Shown in pieces: positions 48,001 to 62,300 of a stretch of 64,000 bases of DNA. Every line of letters starts with the position of its first letter. The stretch's first letter is position 1. This DNA comes from Nymphaea colorata (Eukaryota > Streptophyta > Magnoliopsida > Nymphaeales > Nymphaeaceae). The position numbers and the translations under genes were made by a program. The notes below the pieces were generated by a model that was not told where the DNA came from, searched no databases, and saw only the letters and a list, made by a program, of their open reading frames with translations. The stretch lies in contig NC_045149.1 in assembly GCF_008831285.2 (NCBI RefSeq), forward strand, positions 3,649,500 to 3,713,499. Reading direction: 5' to 3'.

Positions 48001-51000
48001 AGATGGTTCCCATCACAAAATATCACATATTGGAAATGCACACTTATCCATGGCTCATTCCTCCATACCTTTAAAGAATGTTCTTGTTGTTCCAAATGTC
48101 AAGAAAATTTTCATTTGTGTCAAAGCTTATAGATGATACTCATTCTTCTATTGAGTTTACTCTTTATTCTGTTTATGTCAAGGATGCTCGAACCAAGAAG
48201 ACATTCGTTGAGAGTGTTCGCAAAAGAGACATGTACGTCATTGAAGAAGCTCCAAAGGTGTCCAAATCTTGTGTTTCAGATTTATCCTTCCGCAGTCATA
48301 GCGAAGTCAAGATAGTAGAGTATGATATGTCATCTCTTTGGCACGGTCGTTTAGGATATTGTAGTCGGTCTTTCATTCAAAGTCTTGTTGCAGACGGACT
48401 ATTACAAAAGTCGAGTCTAAGTCCTGTCAATAAGTCTTGCACATGCTCAAGCTGTCATATTTGTAAGTGTCATGCGCTCCCTTTTCAATCAATAAACAAG
48501 AGAGCTTCGAAGTTATTTGACACCATATATTCTGATGTTTGTAGGCCTGCTCCTATTTCTTCTTCTTCTGGGAGTAGATATTATGTTGTTTTCATTGATT
48601 CTTATTTATGTTACACTTGGATTCACTTCATGAAAAGCAAATCGGAAGTTTTTCGTTTGTTCACTCAATTTCATCCCTTGGTCCAAAACAAATACTCTAG
48701 TAATATTGTGCATTTCCAATGTGATGGTGGTGGTGAGTTCATTTCAAATGAATTTACTGAGTATTTAGTAAATCATGGGATCACTAGACAGATTTCCTGT
48801 CCACACACACCACAACAGAATGGTATTGCTGAAAGAAAACACAGGCACAGTTGAAAGTGCTCTAAGTATGATGCATAACACAGATGTGCCCATGACTTTG
48901 TGGACTGAAGCCTTCCATACTCCTGTTCATGTTATTAATCGACTACTACTATCCATACTTGAAGGAAAATCTCCATTCTTTATTTTACATCAAAAACAGT
49001 CGAACTATGATAAGTTGCGCGTTTTTTTATGCATATGTTATGTTCATGTTGATGTTTCTTTGAGAAATAAGTTTCAAGATCAAGTTGTCATGTGTAGATT
49101 TGTGGGTTATGCAGAAAATTATAAAGGCTATTATTGCTACAATCCAAAGACTGGACGTTTGCATATTTCACGACATCTTGATTTTGATGAGCTCGGGTTG
49201 AAGGATTTAAAGAACTCGCAATGCAACACTTAATGTAAGAAATGATGTATATGACTCATGGTTGAATGCTGAAATATTAGGCCAAGGAGCTTATACACAC
49301 CACGCACAAAGTGACAGGATTATTGATGAACTCGAGACAGCCACGGACATTCAGATGGACAGCATACTTGCATCTACTTAGACCAACAGCATGAACAAGA
49401 CTTCACCTAATCGGTTTTCAGGAGTGGTGTATAATCGACGATCAGTTCCCACAACTGATCCAGAAACTACCACTACTTGTCCACGTAGATCAGAACGTGT
49501 GCGGCACCCTATTGATAGATGGGTCAGTTATGATAATTTCTCTTTGGATTTTCAGTTTTTCATGACAGAATTGAACAAAAAGATGGAGCCAAAATGCTAT
49601 GAACATGCGTGCAAAATGCTATGATAACTAGAGGCAAACGTCAAGGTTGCTGCCCTCTTTATTCTCTCTCTTTCTTGCACGTGCAGCCTATTTCTCTCTT
49701 CCTCCTTTTGCATCTAACTTCATCTGGTGGTTTGGTATAAGCCTATAAGGTATCAAAATTTTACAAAAATTAGGGCAGAGATTTCAAGGTTAGGGCAGAA
49801 AACAGAAATTAGGGCAGAGAATAAGACTTCTTACCGAACAATCTCAATGGCAACAACCTTGCTCTGATACCATGTAAGATTTTCAGATACAACGCCAAAC
49901 CACTAGACAGGATCTTTCGTAGATGCGAGAGGAAAAGAAGAAGAGGAGATGGCTGCACGTGCAATAAAGAGAGAGAATAGAAAATAGGGGTGCCTCTCCC
50001 TTGTGATTAATATAACCTAATTTGTGTTACAAGAAAATACAGAAAACAACAGGAATTTACAAGTATGCCACTGCCCATTATGTGTGGGTGTGTGGAAAGA
50101 TGGATTGGGTCTAGGTTGACCCGATCCAATTCTTACAATCTTAACACCAAACATCATCGGATAACCAGACATCTGCTGCTATTGTGGGTAATACGCACAG
50201 CCCCTGACAAAAGTCGAGGGCTCCACGTTTTCATTAAAAGTAAAAAAGAGAACGAAAACCTAATCAAAAGACGGTTTTGGACTTGGTCAACTTTGATCAA
50301 GTCCAAAAAAATACTGGATACATACTCTGGTACATTGACCATGCCCGATACGATCAGACACGTGCCTGGGACATACCCGAGTATGTACAGGTATCATACT
50401 GGTACAGTACGGGCACTGCTCCTTTAGAGCCGTACCCAGGCGTGTTACATAGTGATATGCCAATGACAAAACTGCAAGCATCTTATAAATCACTGGCTCT
50501 ATTAAATTAAAACGTACAAAAGAAAATTCATTGTTCTTAGAGCATGACTGTTTCTCTTTTTGTTCTCATGATAAACTTAACAATCAATATTAAAAAAAAC
50601 AACAGTTATTAAAAGACCATGCAAGTATATGATCAAAATTGTCAAAGGAAATATTATAGCACCATAGCCTTAGAAATTCATAACTTTTTCTTTAGTGAAG
50701 ATGCTTAATAATGACGCCGAAAGGCACATCTGTGTAAATGCAGTCAGTTGTAAAGCAGCATCATATCAGTATAATCTCGTACCAAAGTCCAAAGACCATT
50801 AGCCATGATAACTTTCTCTTCTGCAGAATTTTCTTGAGACAAGAACACCTCAAACGGTCCCATCCTCCTATCTGTATGGTTCATTAGACATAAGTGTACC
50901 TGAAACCAAGAAATGTTCATAAGCAAGTATCAGAAGCTGCAAACACTTGCACTGACTGAACAATCTTCGAAGACATCAAACAAAAGATTATACAATTTCT

Positions 51001-54000
51001 CACAAATTTTTGATACTAGGAAGCCAATAATTTTTAAATGGCAAAATATGAAGGAACATTAAGGTCAAGCTAACATATATATAAAAAAAAGCAGGAAAAA
51101 AAAAATCTATCTTAAACAACCAAGTCAAACAATGAAAGAAAGCTAATTGCCACGACAAAGAAAAGAACAAGATTAACCATCAGAAAGCAGATTAAAGATG
51201 AACAATCTGTTTTTACAGACATCATCACAAATATCACTTTCTGGTTTTCAACAGTGAGGTTTCCTCAACTATTAGCTGGCAAGTTTATTTTTCTCTAAAA
51301 TTCAAAAAAAAAAATAAAAACTAACAAAACTAATAAAAAATATGAAAATTCGAGGTTTTTTAATAACTTGCTAACAAAAACAGTCATCAAATTCATAATG
51401 TTTAATATGTCAAAGGAAGCCTCAGGAAAATTAACCTAGACTAAAAATCATTTTCGTCTGAAAAAAGGGAAGAAATGCGACAAAAATGAGTTTTTCCAAT
51501 TCTGGCAATTTTTTCAAAATACAATTTTTCCTCTTTTTCATTTTACTCAAACAAAAAAATGCCGATATTTTTTACAGTGGTTGACACATAAGACAGTATA
51601 TATGTAGCAGATATTAGTTTATGTGTGTCTCTGCATTTGTACACTTCCATTTTTTTTCTTTTGCTTTATTTTTTACCAAAGTTTTCCATTTCCGTTCTGG
51701 TTTCTAGCTGGAAGGTAACTACCACTTAAGTAAAACACTCTAGTCATCGTAGACAGCTTAACATCTAGCTCTAACTGTCATGTACATAGAAGGGGATTTC
51801 TCCCATCATTCTTATATGCTTCCTCCTCAAGGCATTTATTAAATATACTTTGTTTTTCCTGTGCTTGAGATTCTTGGGCTTTCACAAGCTTGTTGCAAGT
51901 GTACTTACATAACTTGCAAAAGCAGCTTTTTCATACTTGGGTGTGACTTATGAGCGCCTTAACAATCATCCACAAATTGAGGGCAGACGAAAGGAGTTAG
52001 TGCCATATTATTGGAACAACAAATCAAAAGAATTGTGAATCTACTCGATATTGCCCAATTTTTCTATAATTTCCACAAGTCAACTGCCCTAGAAAGGAAC
52101 CCCTTCAAGTTGGCCGCAAACCAAGAACCTGTTACACCAGTAAATGTGGCCCTTTCAGCGCATGGGAAGTGCCTAACTACATGGTTGGTGAAGGACATGA
52201 AAAGAAAGAGAGGATGCTAGCGATTACTTAGCCAACATGGTCCAGCAGATTAAAGATGGCCAACCTGAAACACAGACTCTTGGAATTTACTGTTGGGAAG
52301 AAAGTTATACTAAAACTTAGACATCATGTATGAAAAGAATCAGCAGAAAGGTTGTCCACTGCATGTTGGTGGCACAGTGTGAGAAGTGAAATAGGAAATA
52401 TGGCATATTACTAAAGTGCCCAACCAAATCAAGTCCCACCAAGTCTTGCATGTAAAATTCTTCAATCCTTAACATAAAGGCAAAGAAAAACCAGACCAGA
52501 TGGTGCAAAACAGGGAACTATAAAATATGTCTGTTCGGTTGCCCAATGGACCAGCGACTCAAGGTGGAAGCAAAGGCAGCTCATACCAAGAATTTTTTGG
52601 TCAAGAACAGCCTGAATCTAAGAACAGTTGGAAAGGAGATAGTTCCTTGTGTCAATTCGAAGAGAAAGTGTAGGAGTATCTGAGTCATTCGACAAAATCA
52701 TCAGCCAAGTCAATTTGAAGGCTAAAATGATTGGTAAGGTTTGTTGAACAGAAAAACACACAAAGAACACAAATGTAACATGGAAAACCCTCAACAACAG
52801 GAAATGATAGGAGATGTGTAACGCTCGACTCGTTTTGTAGGTGGACCGGATCGGGTCCAGACCCGGACCCGAATCCAGTAGCGTGGGAGCCCGACGTCGC
52901 CCTCTTCTCCCTCGTCTCCCTCGTTTCCCCTCTTCGTCTCTCCCTTTGCTATGACCACAACGCAGAGAAGAGGAAGACGGAGGTCGGTGCAGCGGCGACG
53001 GAAGTGGACGGCGGCGGCGCTCAGCTTGGGGATGTGTTCTTCCCCCTTATAACAGCGGCTAGAATGCGTTGGTGTGGCGGCATTGCGAGATTTTAGCCGT
53101 TTGAGGACCTCTCGAACTTGTGAGGTGGCTGCCGAGAGGACTGCAGCAGTTCAGACTCTTAAATTGGGGTGAGCAAAGCCTAATCGAGCCTAGATTGTTC
53201 TATATTTGTTGTTGGAGCATGTATAATCATTAATGGAGCATGCTAGATTTAAGATTTGATGAATTAGGATGTTTGTTAACGACGTTACTATTTTGGGGAA
53301 GGTCTAGGACTCATGTGGAGGAACAATGATCCATGTCTACAATGATCTTATAAGCATGATGGGTTGATTTTCGAAGCAATTAGGAAGCATGGTAGAGATT
53401 GTATTGTTGTGGAGAACGTTAGAATCGTTTTGGTTAGCTTGGGGAAATATGCTTCTATTGAGGTGCATATACGTTGTATGTTGAGAATCTTATGGTGGGG
53501 AAAACACCTCAACTAAGGAAAACAAGTGAGAATCGTCGTACATGTGATAAGTCGAATACAAGTTTTGAGTTCTAATCGTTGGCGGCAACCTCGTGGGTTG
53601 GGTAGAGACCCTTTTTGGAGGGTTTCGTGGGTCGACACCCATTTGAGGCGAAGACATGCCTCGATGACGGTATTTTCATATTTGTATCGATGGTAAGCGA
53701 AACGAGTAGAGAACTTACCATTTTGTTATGTTTGCAGGTACACCGGGCACGTCAAGTAGGCCTTGAGCAATGTGGGTCGTAGTTCAAGGTGTTTAGTGGA
53801 CGCGTGACAGGTATGGCAGCATTCCAGGCAAATCCCTGCCTGGGCAATTGTGTGAATGTGTGTTCTTAGGATCGTGGGATCCTAGGATTGTGATGTGCTT
53901 GATAGATTGTTTTGTGAATGAATGTGTGTATGCATGCACATGATTTGATATATGATATGAAGGGTTTTGAAAGGCTATTAGTGATTGTTTTGAAAATGTT

Positions 54001-56347
54001 ACGCCTTTGCATGTGCATGCTAGAATTGATAATTGTTTAGGACAGATGAGGTGGGGTATCGAGTCGAGTGTCTCTTCGACCCCAATTATGCATTAGAAAG
54101 CATCCTAGAATGATAATTGTCTAGGACAGATACGAGCCAATCACGGATCGAGACTACTCTCCGTGGTTTGGCTAAGTTTTGAAAGGTGTGATTGATTGGC
54201 TAAGTTTTGAAAGGTGTGATTGATGTGTGTGATTGTGAATGATTTCTCATGTGACAAGTTCTGTTTTGGAAAGCTATTAGAAACTTGTTTTGAAAACTGT
54301 TACGCATTTGCATGTGCATGCTAGAATTGATAACTGCTTACGACAGATGAGGTGGGGTATCGAGTTGAGTGTCTCCTCGACCCCGATTGTGCATTAGAGA
54401 TCATCATAGAATGACAATTGCATAGGACAGATACGAGCCATCACGGATTGAGACTACTCTCCGGGATTTGGCCAAGTTTTGAAAGATCTGATTGATGTGT
54501 TTGATAAGATGTGAATTTTTATGAATGTGAATGTTGTGAATTGTTGCATATGTATTGCCGTGGGCAATAATGCAATTGATTGGAATTGGAGGGTAGTTGT
54601 ACCCGTATTGTATGACGGCTAGCTATAACTATTATTGTTATGTGTAGACCTCGTGGGGAGGCAATTGGAGGTGTGGGTGCACTCGTGAAGTGAACCAACC
54701 TCGAGCTAGCCGGTCATTCTGTAATTGTGCAATTATAATGATAAGAACGAAAAAATAAGAGATGAGAGGCCAGTGGGATGTGGCTATGTGTTTGGGAGTT
54801 GTCCCGCCTTCGCCACTGGTCTCGCCTGTTCGGAGCGCAGGCGGTGCAAGGCCCCAGGGAACTGTTGTGTGACGTGCTTGGAGCGTGGGCTCCCGCCTTC
54901 CCAACCTGGGTGTCCTAGGAGGGCTGAGTATCTCTCCGTGGAATTCACACATCCATGGATGAGTGCTCTACCGCTGCAGCGGATGGATGGATCCATACTG
55001 TTCTGGGCCACCACGGGGGTTGTCTCTCGGCTATGAGCCGCCCGCGGTGTGCACGTGCCTGTGTTTGCACCCACAGGAACTGTCAATTCACTAAAGCTAA
55101 TGAAAATGAATGTACCTGATTGAAATGTGTGTGAACGAATGTATGTGATTGATGGGCATGTGAATGCTATGATTAAAATGAAATGTTTAAGCATGCCTTG
55201 CATGTGATTGAGATTGTGTTTCTGTGGCCCTTAAGTGGTCTTTCATGTCGTGGTATATGTTAGGGGTTTTCTTGGCAAATGATGTGTCTATGCCCTGACA
55301 CGACATGACGATAGATTGTTTTATGATTGTTCTTGGATTTGAGCCCTACCTAAGAGGGTTTGAGACTTTCCTGGCTTGTTGCCATACTGCGAAGGCTAAG
55401 CCTTCAGTTATTTCTTTTTCAGGTTTTGGTGGACCCGGGACAGCAGGTTGATCAGATGGCTTCACTCACATCCTACTGGGGAGGTTTTGGGTCTTTGGTA
55501 GTGCTGGCGCGTCATGGTTTGGTCTTTTTGATGTCTTATTTGTGTTAGGCATCAAAGTTGTGGTTTGGGGCATTTTTGTCATACACATATATGTGACTTT
55601 CTATGAATTGAAATTGTTATATAAATGAAAGTTTGCCCCATGGTTTCAAATGACATAGCTCCATCTTTTTTTTGAAATTGTTGTGTAGTCGCACCTCAAT
55701 GCTTTATGTTTATAAAAAAAAAAAAAAAAAAAAAAAAATTGTTTGAGGGTCAAAAGGTTGGGGTATGACAAGATGATTCTGGCGCCCACTAGCTACCGGT
55801 TACTCTCTCTCTTAATTCTCATTCACACCAAAATTAAGGTTACACAGACTTACATTCCCAATTCATTAGGTCCCTTTTTTGAAAAATCCCCTACATTTGG
55901 ATCACAAAAAGAAGGGTGATATGGTGTAACACCCCATTCTAAAGCTATCTGAAGTCTCAAGGTTAGCAGAGACATCCTGCCTCAATGCCTTCTTTGATTT
56001 TTCACCAAAATAAGTTGATCGCCAGATACAATATAGTTAGAAGTTCATAAATTAAAATGCAGATGACCATCAGGCTCCTTCTCAAGTTATTCTCGTACTT
56101 GAGATGTTATATCTGGGCACATAAGAAATACTTGAAAACCCTACGTCAGAATACTGTTACTAGATATGAAATCATGCCAAAACAAGAAGAAACTTGACAT
56201 ATTACAAAAATCATGATTACCAGAAAGGGTGTTCCAGAAACTATTACTAGTGGAAGCTCCAATATTTGTAATTCAACCTCCTTTTGTGTAATGGGCTGCA
56301 ACAGAAAAAGAGTAACATAAGCAGATCATGAAATTTAAGTGAGAGTT

Positions 56348-56389
<42 letters not shown>

Positions 56390-59300
56390 TGTGAGAGAGA
56401 GAGAGAGAGATTAGAAGAGAAGGTGAGCAGCAGTTTGCCAAAAAATGACAAAGTTAAAAACAATGAGCATGGCAAGAACATAATAAAGTACTTAAAGAAG
56501 GATTTCCATTGCTCCCTTGTGCTTGTGTGTGTGTGTGTGTGTGTAGGAGAATTTTATGCGGTCGTACATCAAATGTTGTCAGATGGCTAAAAGCTAAAAA
56601 ACTGCCACTGCACCATGAATTGTTACTAAAACCACCATGAATCCTTGCTTTATCATAAACCCTTGCTAATGTTCATGTGATGGCGGCTTTTTAGTGACAG
56701 ATTATAATGGTTAGCCATCCAACAACACTCAGCATACAGCACCATAGAAAAATGAAAATGTTAAAAAAAAATGAACACAAAAAAGCCCACTTTTCCTGTT
56801 CTTTGTAAAAAAACTCCAAATTTAATTTTCTGTGTTCTTTCATGTTTTTTATTATTTTTTTTAAGTTTAAAACTTAAGTTAAATTATTAATCTTCATTCC
56901 TATCATCAATAAAACATCATTTTACCAAGTTATTTTTTAACTTTTCTTGTTACCTTTCTTTCATTACTTTTTCCTAATTTTTAGCATTTTTTTCTTTTCT
57001 AAAAAAAATGGCCGAATTTTTTCCCAGATTTTTCAGTTTGCTGAAAAATGCCCGAGAACCTCACCATTTAAAACCCATTAACAAAATTTATGACTATGAT
57101 TGAAAGTTTGATTCATCAATATTGCTTCCCTGAGAAAGTTGTCAGTTTGTTTAGATATAGATTTTAATCTATATATGTTCATTTAGGGAACAGTATATAA
57201 CCAGTAAAGGAAAGACAAAAGGAGGAGAAAGAAAAGAAGCAGGAAGAAGAAAAGGAAACGGAAAAGGAAGAAGAAGAAGCAAAAAAGAAGAAAGTAAAAG
57301 GAAAGGAAAAAAACCATTTTGTGAAGGTATTATTTTATCTGGTGCCTATGCAGATAGCCTAGGCACATAGGCAAAACTATGCAGCACCAGGGCAACCCCA
57401 GCTAGATATTATAGCTTACTCGCAAAAGGATTGTCAATGCCTAGGTATACTTTTGGTTACTAAGGTAACTGGCAGCAGAAGCAAATGCAAGGCCACTTTT
57501 GACTACAAAAGTGATGGGTAAATGAAGGCATTTGCATGATGAGCATTTTCATCTGCATGCATAACTACATCCCAAGTTCAATTTAAGCATAATGACTAGG
57601 TGTACTTTCGTATGGTTTAGGCATCTGATAAACCTCTGTGGTCACTATTAAATGTCATTATATCAAAGAATATGCTTACAATGACCCCTAAAAATCAAAT
57701 ATAGTAGGCCAACTTCTTACTGCAGTAGTTTATTTGTAGATGAAATTGTCAAGGGGCAGAACAATATCTTACATTGCCTAAAATCTGCTGTGTCTGTAGG
57801 CGCCCAGGTTCACCCAGATTTGTTCGCCATGTTATTTGAAGCTTACCAAGGACACTGTTTACCTCTTCCTTCACTTGTGCTGGCTCATGTACGGACATCT
57901 TCAACTGATAAAGATAGTTATTGGTTCCCCCAGGTCTAACGAAAGCAGGAGGGTTGATTATCTGTCTGTATAGGCAGAACAAGCAGCACGATAGCAGCAA
58001 AAGTCAACTATCATCCAAGAAGGGATTCTGCATGCAGTGAAAAGATACCTTGGACGTTACCTCGAGAGCGGTCCAGCATTTGGTTTATCATAGTCACATC
58101 CTACTGTAGTTGCAGTCCATTGAACCGAAGGCTCAAAATCAACTTGATCCATGTATAGGCTTGACTTTGTGTGATTCTCAATGCAGGCTTCCAAATATGT
58201 AGTTTCCTGACAATGAAAAGCCGAGTAACAGAACAAGTGGATGGCCATAACAATAAAAAGTGAACCAAGGGGCATGATCACATTCTTTACAGTTTACAGC
58301 TGGAACTTTTACACAAGAAGATATTCTACAGTTCATTATTAACAGGAAAACCTATGCAACAAGGATAGACCATTTTATCAAATTCATAAATATCTATGAT
58401 ATTTTGTAAATTTTCAACATTCTTACCGTTTCAAACTTTCAAGGCTAGTTGATTCTATCACAAAACTATCTCAATATTTTTCAAAATATAACTAGAAACA
58501 ATAATGATGTGGTATCATCCAGAAAGATGATCCGATTTTTTGTTCTTCACAACAGTCTTTCTTTTTTTTTTTTACATTTTCAAGACTGCAACTTTTTCCT
58601 TTCATGCTTTCAAGAAGTTTGTCATTTTACTAGTTTATACTATTTAAAAAATACTAAAGAACTTGTCTTGCAACTCTTTTTTCCTCTAAATTTGTAAGTT
58701 TTAAAGCTCCTGGACGTTTATTTCCCCAAGAAAATCCATATATTAAGAAAACTCCCAGGTTTGAATCATAGTCACAAGTAACGTCTTGGAGTTTTAAATG
58801 GCAAGGTTTTTCTCGGGTATAGTACAGTGGGCTTGAAAAATATGGGAAAAAATGGTTTTTTTAAATAAAAAAACTAAAAATGGGGGAAAAATAAAATAAA
58901 TGAGAACATAATAACACAAACAGTAGATTTCCAACAAATAAAAATAGAAAATGAAAAAATAAACTGTTTGGCATTAAAAAATGAAAAAAAGTGAAAAAAA
59001 CGCATTAAAAGCATTAAATTTTAAACGGCATTTCATTTTCTCACATTCTTTTCAAAAATAACTCGTTTTTTGTGACTACCGTTTGAATACACGTACCTGG
59101 GCATTAGAATGTTGTGTCGGGTATTTAATACTGGGTAGCTTTTAGGTGAAAAGCAACTGTCAAATAATTTTCCCCAGGCTTAAAAGTTCAATCTGTTTTG
59201 ATGGACCTTTATTCCCAGTACTAAAGTTCCAAAACCTCTTAAAGAGTCTTGGGCGACTTTTGGCACATTTGTTCCATGTTTATTTCTTTCTGGAACTTTT

Positions 59301-62300
59301 CATAAAATTGGAACTAAAGTTCCACCTCTATAGTGGAATACCACATGGTCAAACGTGGGCCCAAAGAAAAACTGGAGGGTGAATCATATTGGTAACTATG
59401 TTATAGATGGCACTCTTGTTATCATAGTATAATCTTATGGGGTTTTCTGAGTAAACTCTCATACCCTAACAACTTGTATGAAACTATCTCTATCATGGTA
59501 GTTGTCATTGCTTAATGTTCCACTTTTTCTGGAACAAAGTGAAATTTTTGTTAGCATTTTACATCTCCAAGAAATATCAGATTACCTATGCAAATATGAT
59601 GGAGTGAAGGTTATTTAGACCCCCCACCACCAAATCTACAAAATCTCCAATGCCTTACCTTGAAAGTCTCATGACAATACCCTCATATGATACCCTGAAA
59701 TGCACACACATCATGCCAGAATACGGCACGATACAGCTACTCCTGTTCATGTCTGAGTCATAATTGTACTCCATGTTGATTGATGTTGAGGCTCAAGTGC
59801 CTAACCATTTGAGTAACCTCCGTGATTTTTTTCCCACCTAGAATGTTTGCTTATCTATAATATATTTTACATGCCAAAATATGTACAAATGTGTGTCAAC
59901 TGTCATGCATTGGTCTTTGGGAATCAACCTACCCTCATGCACAAACCTTTACCTGCCTAAAACCTCGTGCTTAGTGCACATAAATATATTCTTTAAATAG
60001 ACAGTGTAAAAAATATATTGTGTACTTGTAACTATATTGTATATTATGTACTGTTATAGCATATATAGTTATATAGTATATGGCATATAATTATATTCTA
60101 TAGGTAGTAATAGTGTGGTGTATAGTTATACTGATTACAATTACGGTACAGTCTGGGTTTATAGCTACTATGTTATAGTTATACTATATAATCACTCGTA
60201 TAGTTTTAGTACATAGCTATATACTTATAGATATAGTTGTAAAATCATTAGATATATATACTTCTACAATATATAGTAAGATAGGTAAGTTTATATTCTC
60301 ACAATTATAGTACATAGATTAGCATATAACTATGTATTTATATAGTTATACTACATTATACACTTGTATAGCTAGACTAGAGTATGTATGTACTTAATAG
60401 TTCTATGTCCAAAGGGAACGGACTTCATTTTCCCTAAAATACATTCATCACAAGACAAACTTTCATTACAAAACCTTTTCAATGAACGTGTACTCTGAAT
60501 TTTGCGTAGACTTGAATGACCTAATATTTGACGCCATAAAGTGATATCTTCTTTTATGGCTGCATTAGAAAAATATTTGGATAGCCCCAAGAAATTGATA
60601 AGTACAAGTTGCCTTTCCTATATCCTTCCGGGAGGAGGTCCTATATCAAAAATTTATCTTATAAAATAGCCATGATCAGCAATTTGAGAAACCGACAAAA
60701 GATTAATATTCAATCCAGGAATACATCTGATATCAAGTATCTTAAAACCATCAGAATTTTGCACATTTTCAAATTTACCAATACTTTTGACACTCAATGA
60801 AGTCCCATCAGTAATTGAAACATACGGATATAACTTATTTTGGCAATCAGTCGAGTACGATTCATTCGGCGTCATATGGAAGGAGGCTCCACAATCAAGC
60901 AGCCTAGAAATCGTACCTTTGTGATGAAGATGTGAAAACTCCGATTGTTGGAGAATTTTTTAAGGAACGGTTGAAGCGCCTTTGCAAGTTGGCTCATTGA
61001 TAATCCTCCAAATCAACCTGGTTCTTCAAGGGTTTCTGCTGCAGCTACCATTTTTTCAGCTTTCTTGAATGTTGGACATTTATGCTTCATGTGTCTAGGT
61101 TCTTCACAAGGAAAAGAAATCAGTTTTCTGCTTGATTCCTCATTATTTCTTCCAAAATGAGGTGGCTGGTAAGATCTCATATTATTCCTTGGTTTGAACA
61201 CAGCCAAAGGCCAAAACACTTTCTCCTTTTTCTTTTCCATAGATCAGCATATTTTCTTCCATTATCAGCTCAGCAAGAGCTTCAAGAATGGTAGGAACAC
61301 TTGGCGGATGAAAAAGTGATGTTTTGACTATGTCAAATTCAGGCCTTAAACCAAAGATGAATTTATAGAATTTGTCTTCCAAAATCTGTTTTTGACAAAG
61401 AGTACCTTCTTGAGGACAGTGCCACTTGGGCTCAAACAAGGATAACTCATCCCATAGCAGCAAAAGAATTCTCTACAATAGTCTTTAATCGACTTTTCTC
61501 CTCGCTGCAATTTCGATGTTTTTACTTGCATATTTAATTTATGGGCAGCATCTTTCACTATATGCATCTCTCTAAGAAATTCCCACACCTCATTTGCATA
61601 TTCAAATTTGGCCAGCTCGGCTCTTATGGAGGTATCAACACTACTAGAAAAAGTGACATCAACCTGTGATACCCAACCCTCCATTCCTTTAATTTCTTTG
61701 CATAATCATTCATGGTAGTCTTTAATCGACTTTTCTCCTTGCTGCAATTTTGAAGTTTTTACTTGCATATTTAATTTATGGGCAGCCTTTTTCATTGTAT
61801 GCATCTCTCTAAGAAATTCCCACACCTCATTTGCATATTCAAATTTGGCCAGCTCGGCGCTTATGGAGGTATCAACACTACTACAAAAAGTGACATCAAC
61901 TTGTGATACCCAACCCTTCATTCCTTTAATTTCTTTGCATAATCATTCATGGCTTTGTCTCTTTCAGCCCCTCCAATTCCTTAGTTTTACCATCAATAGT
62001 CTTGGCTAGGACAAGTTTAAGTTCCTTTTCGGAATCATCAAGGCATCCCACAGACCTTTTCCACCAACATGATGTTTGATCCTGGATGGCCATGTGACGT
62101 AATTGGTGGAGTTTAGCTTCAGAAGTGGTTGAAGGGAAAGATATTTTTTTTCATCCATTTTTGTGGGAGAGAAAAGAAAGAGAACACGCCATAGAAGACT
62201 GTGAATTTCCAATAGAGTGCACAGCAATCAGCCCTTCATCCTTTTTAGCCACTTCAATATGGATAGAAACACAATCCAGCTGTAGTACTTCAACACAATC

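Larger units (their letters stand above)
40688..49765 (+). mobile_element. Family C Copia, 3'-deleted, with a nested Copia
   Basis: 5' LTR at 40688-40970, primer site, leader and gag start (ATG 41255). Gag is interrupted at 41399 by the intact Copia and resumes at 46647. Zinc knuckle, protease and integrase follow, then an abrupt jump at 49620/49621 from the post-integrase region into the middle of an LTR. RT and RNase H are absent. No TSD can be tested because both ends are rearranged. Confidence 0.85.

Noticed and set aside
56339-56590. Val/Cys repeat frame
   Set aside because: Translation of the GT microsatellite.
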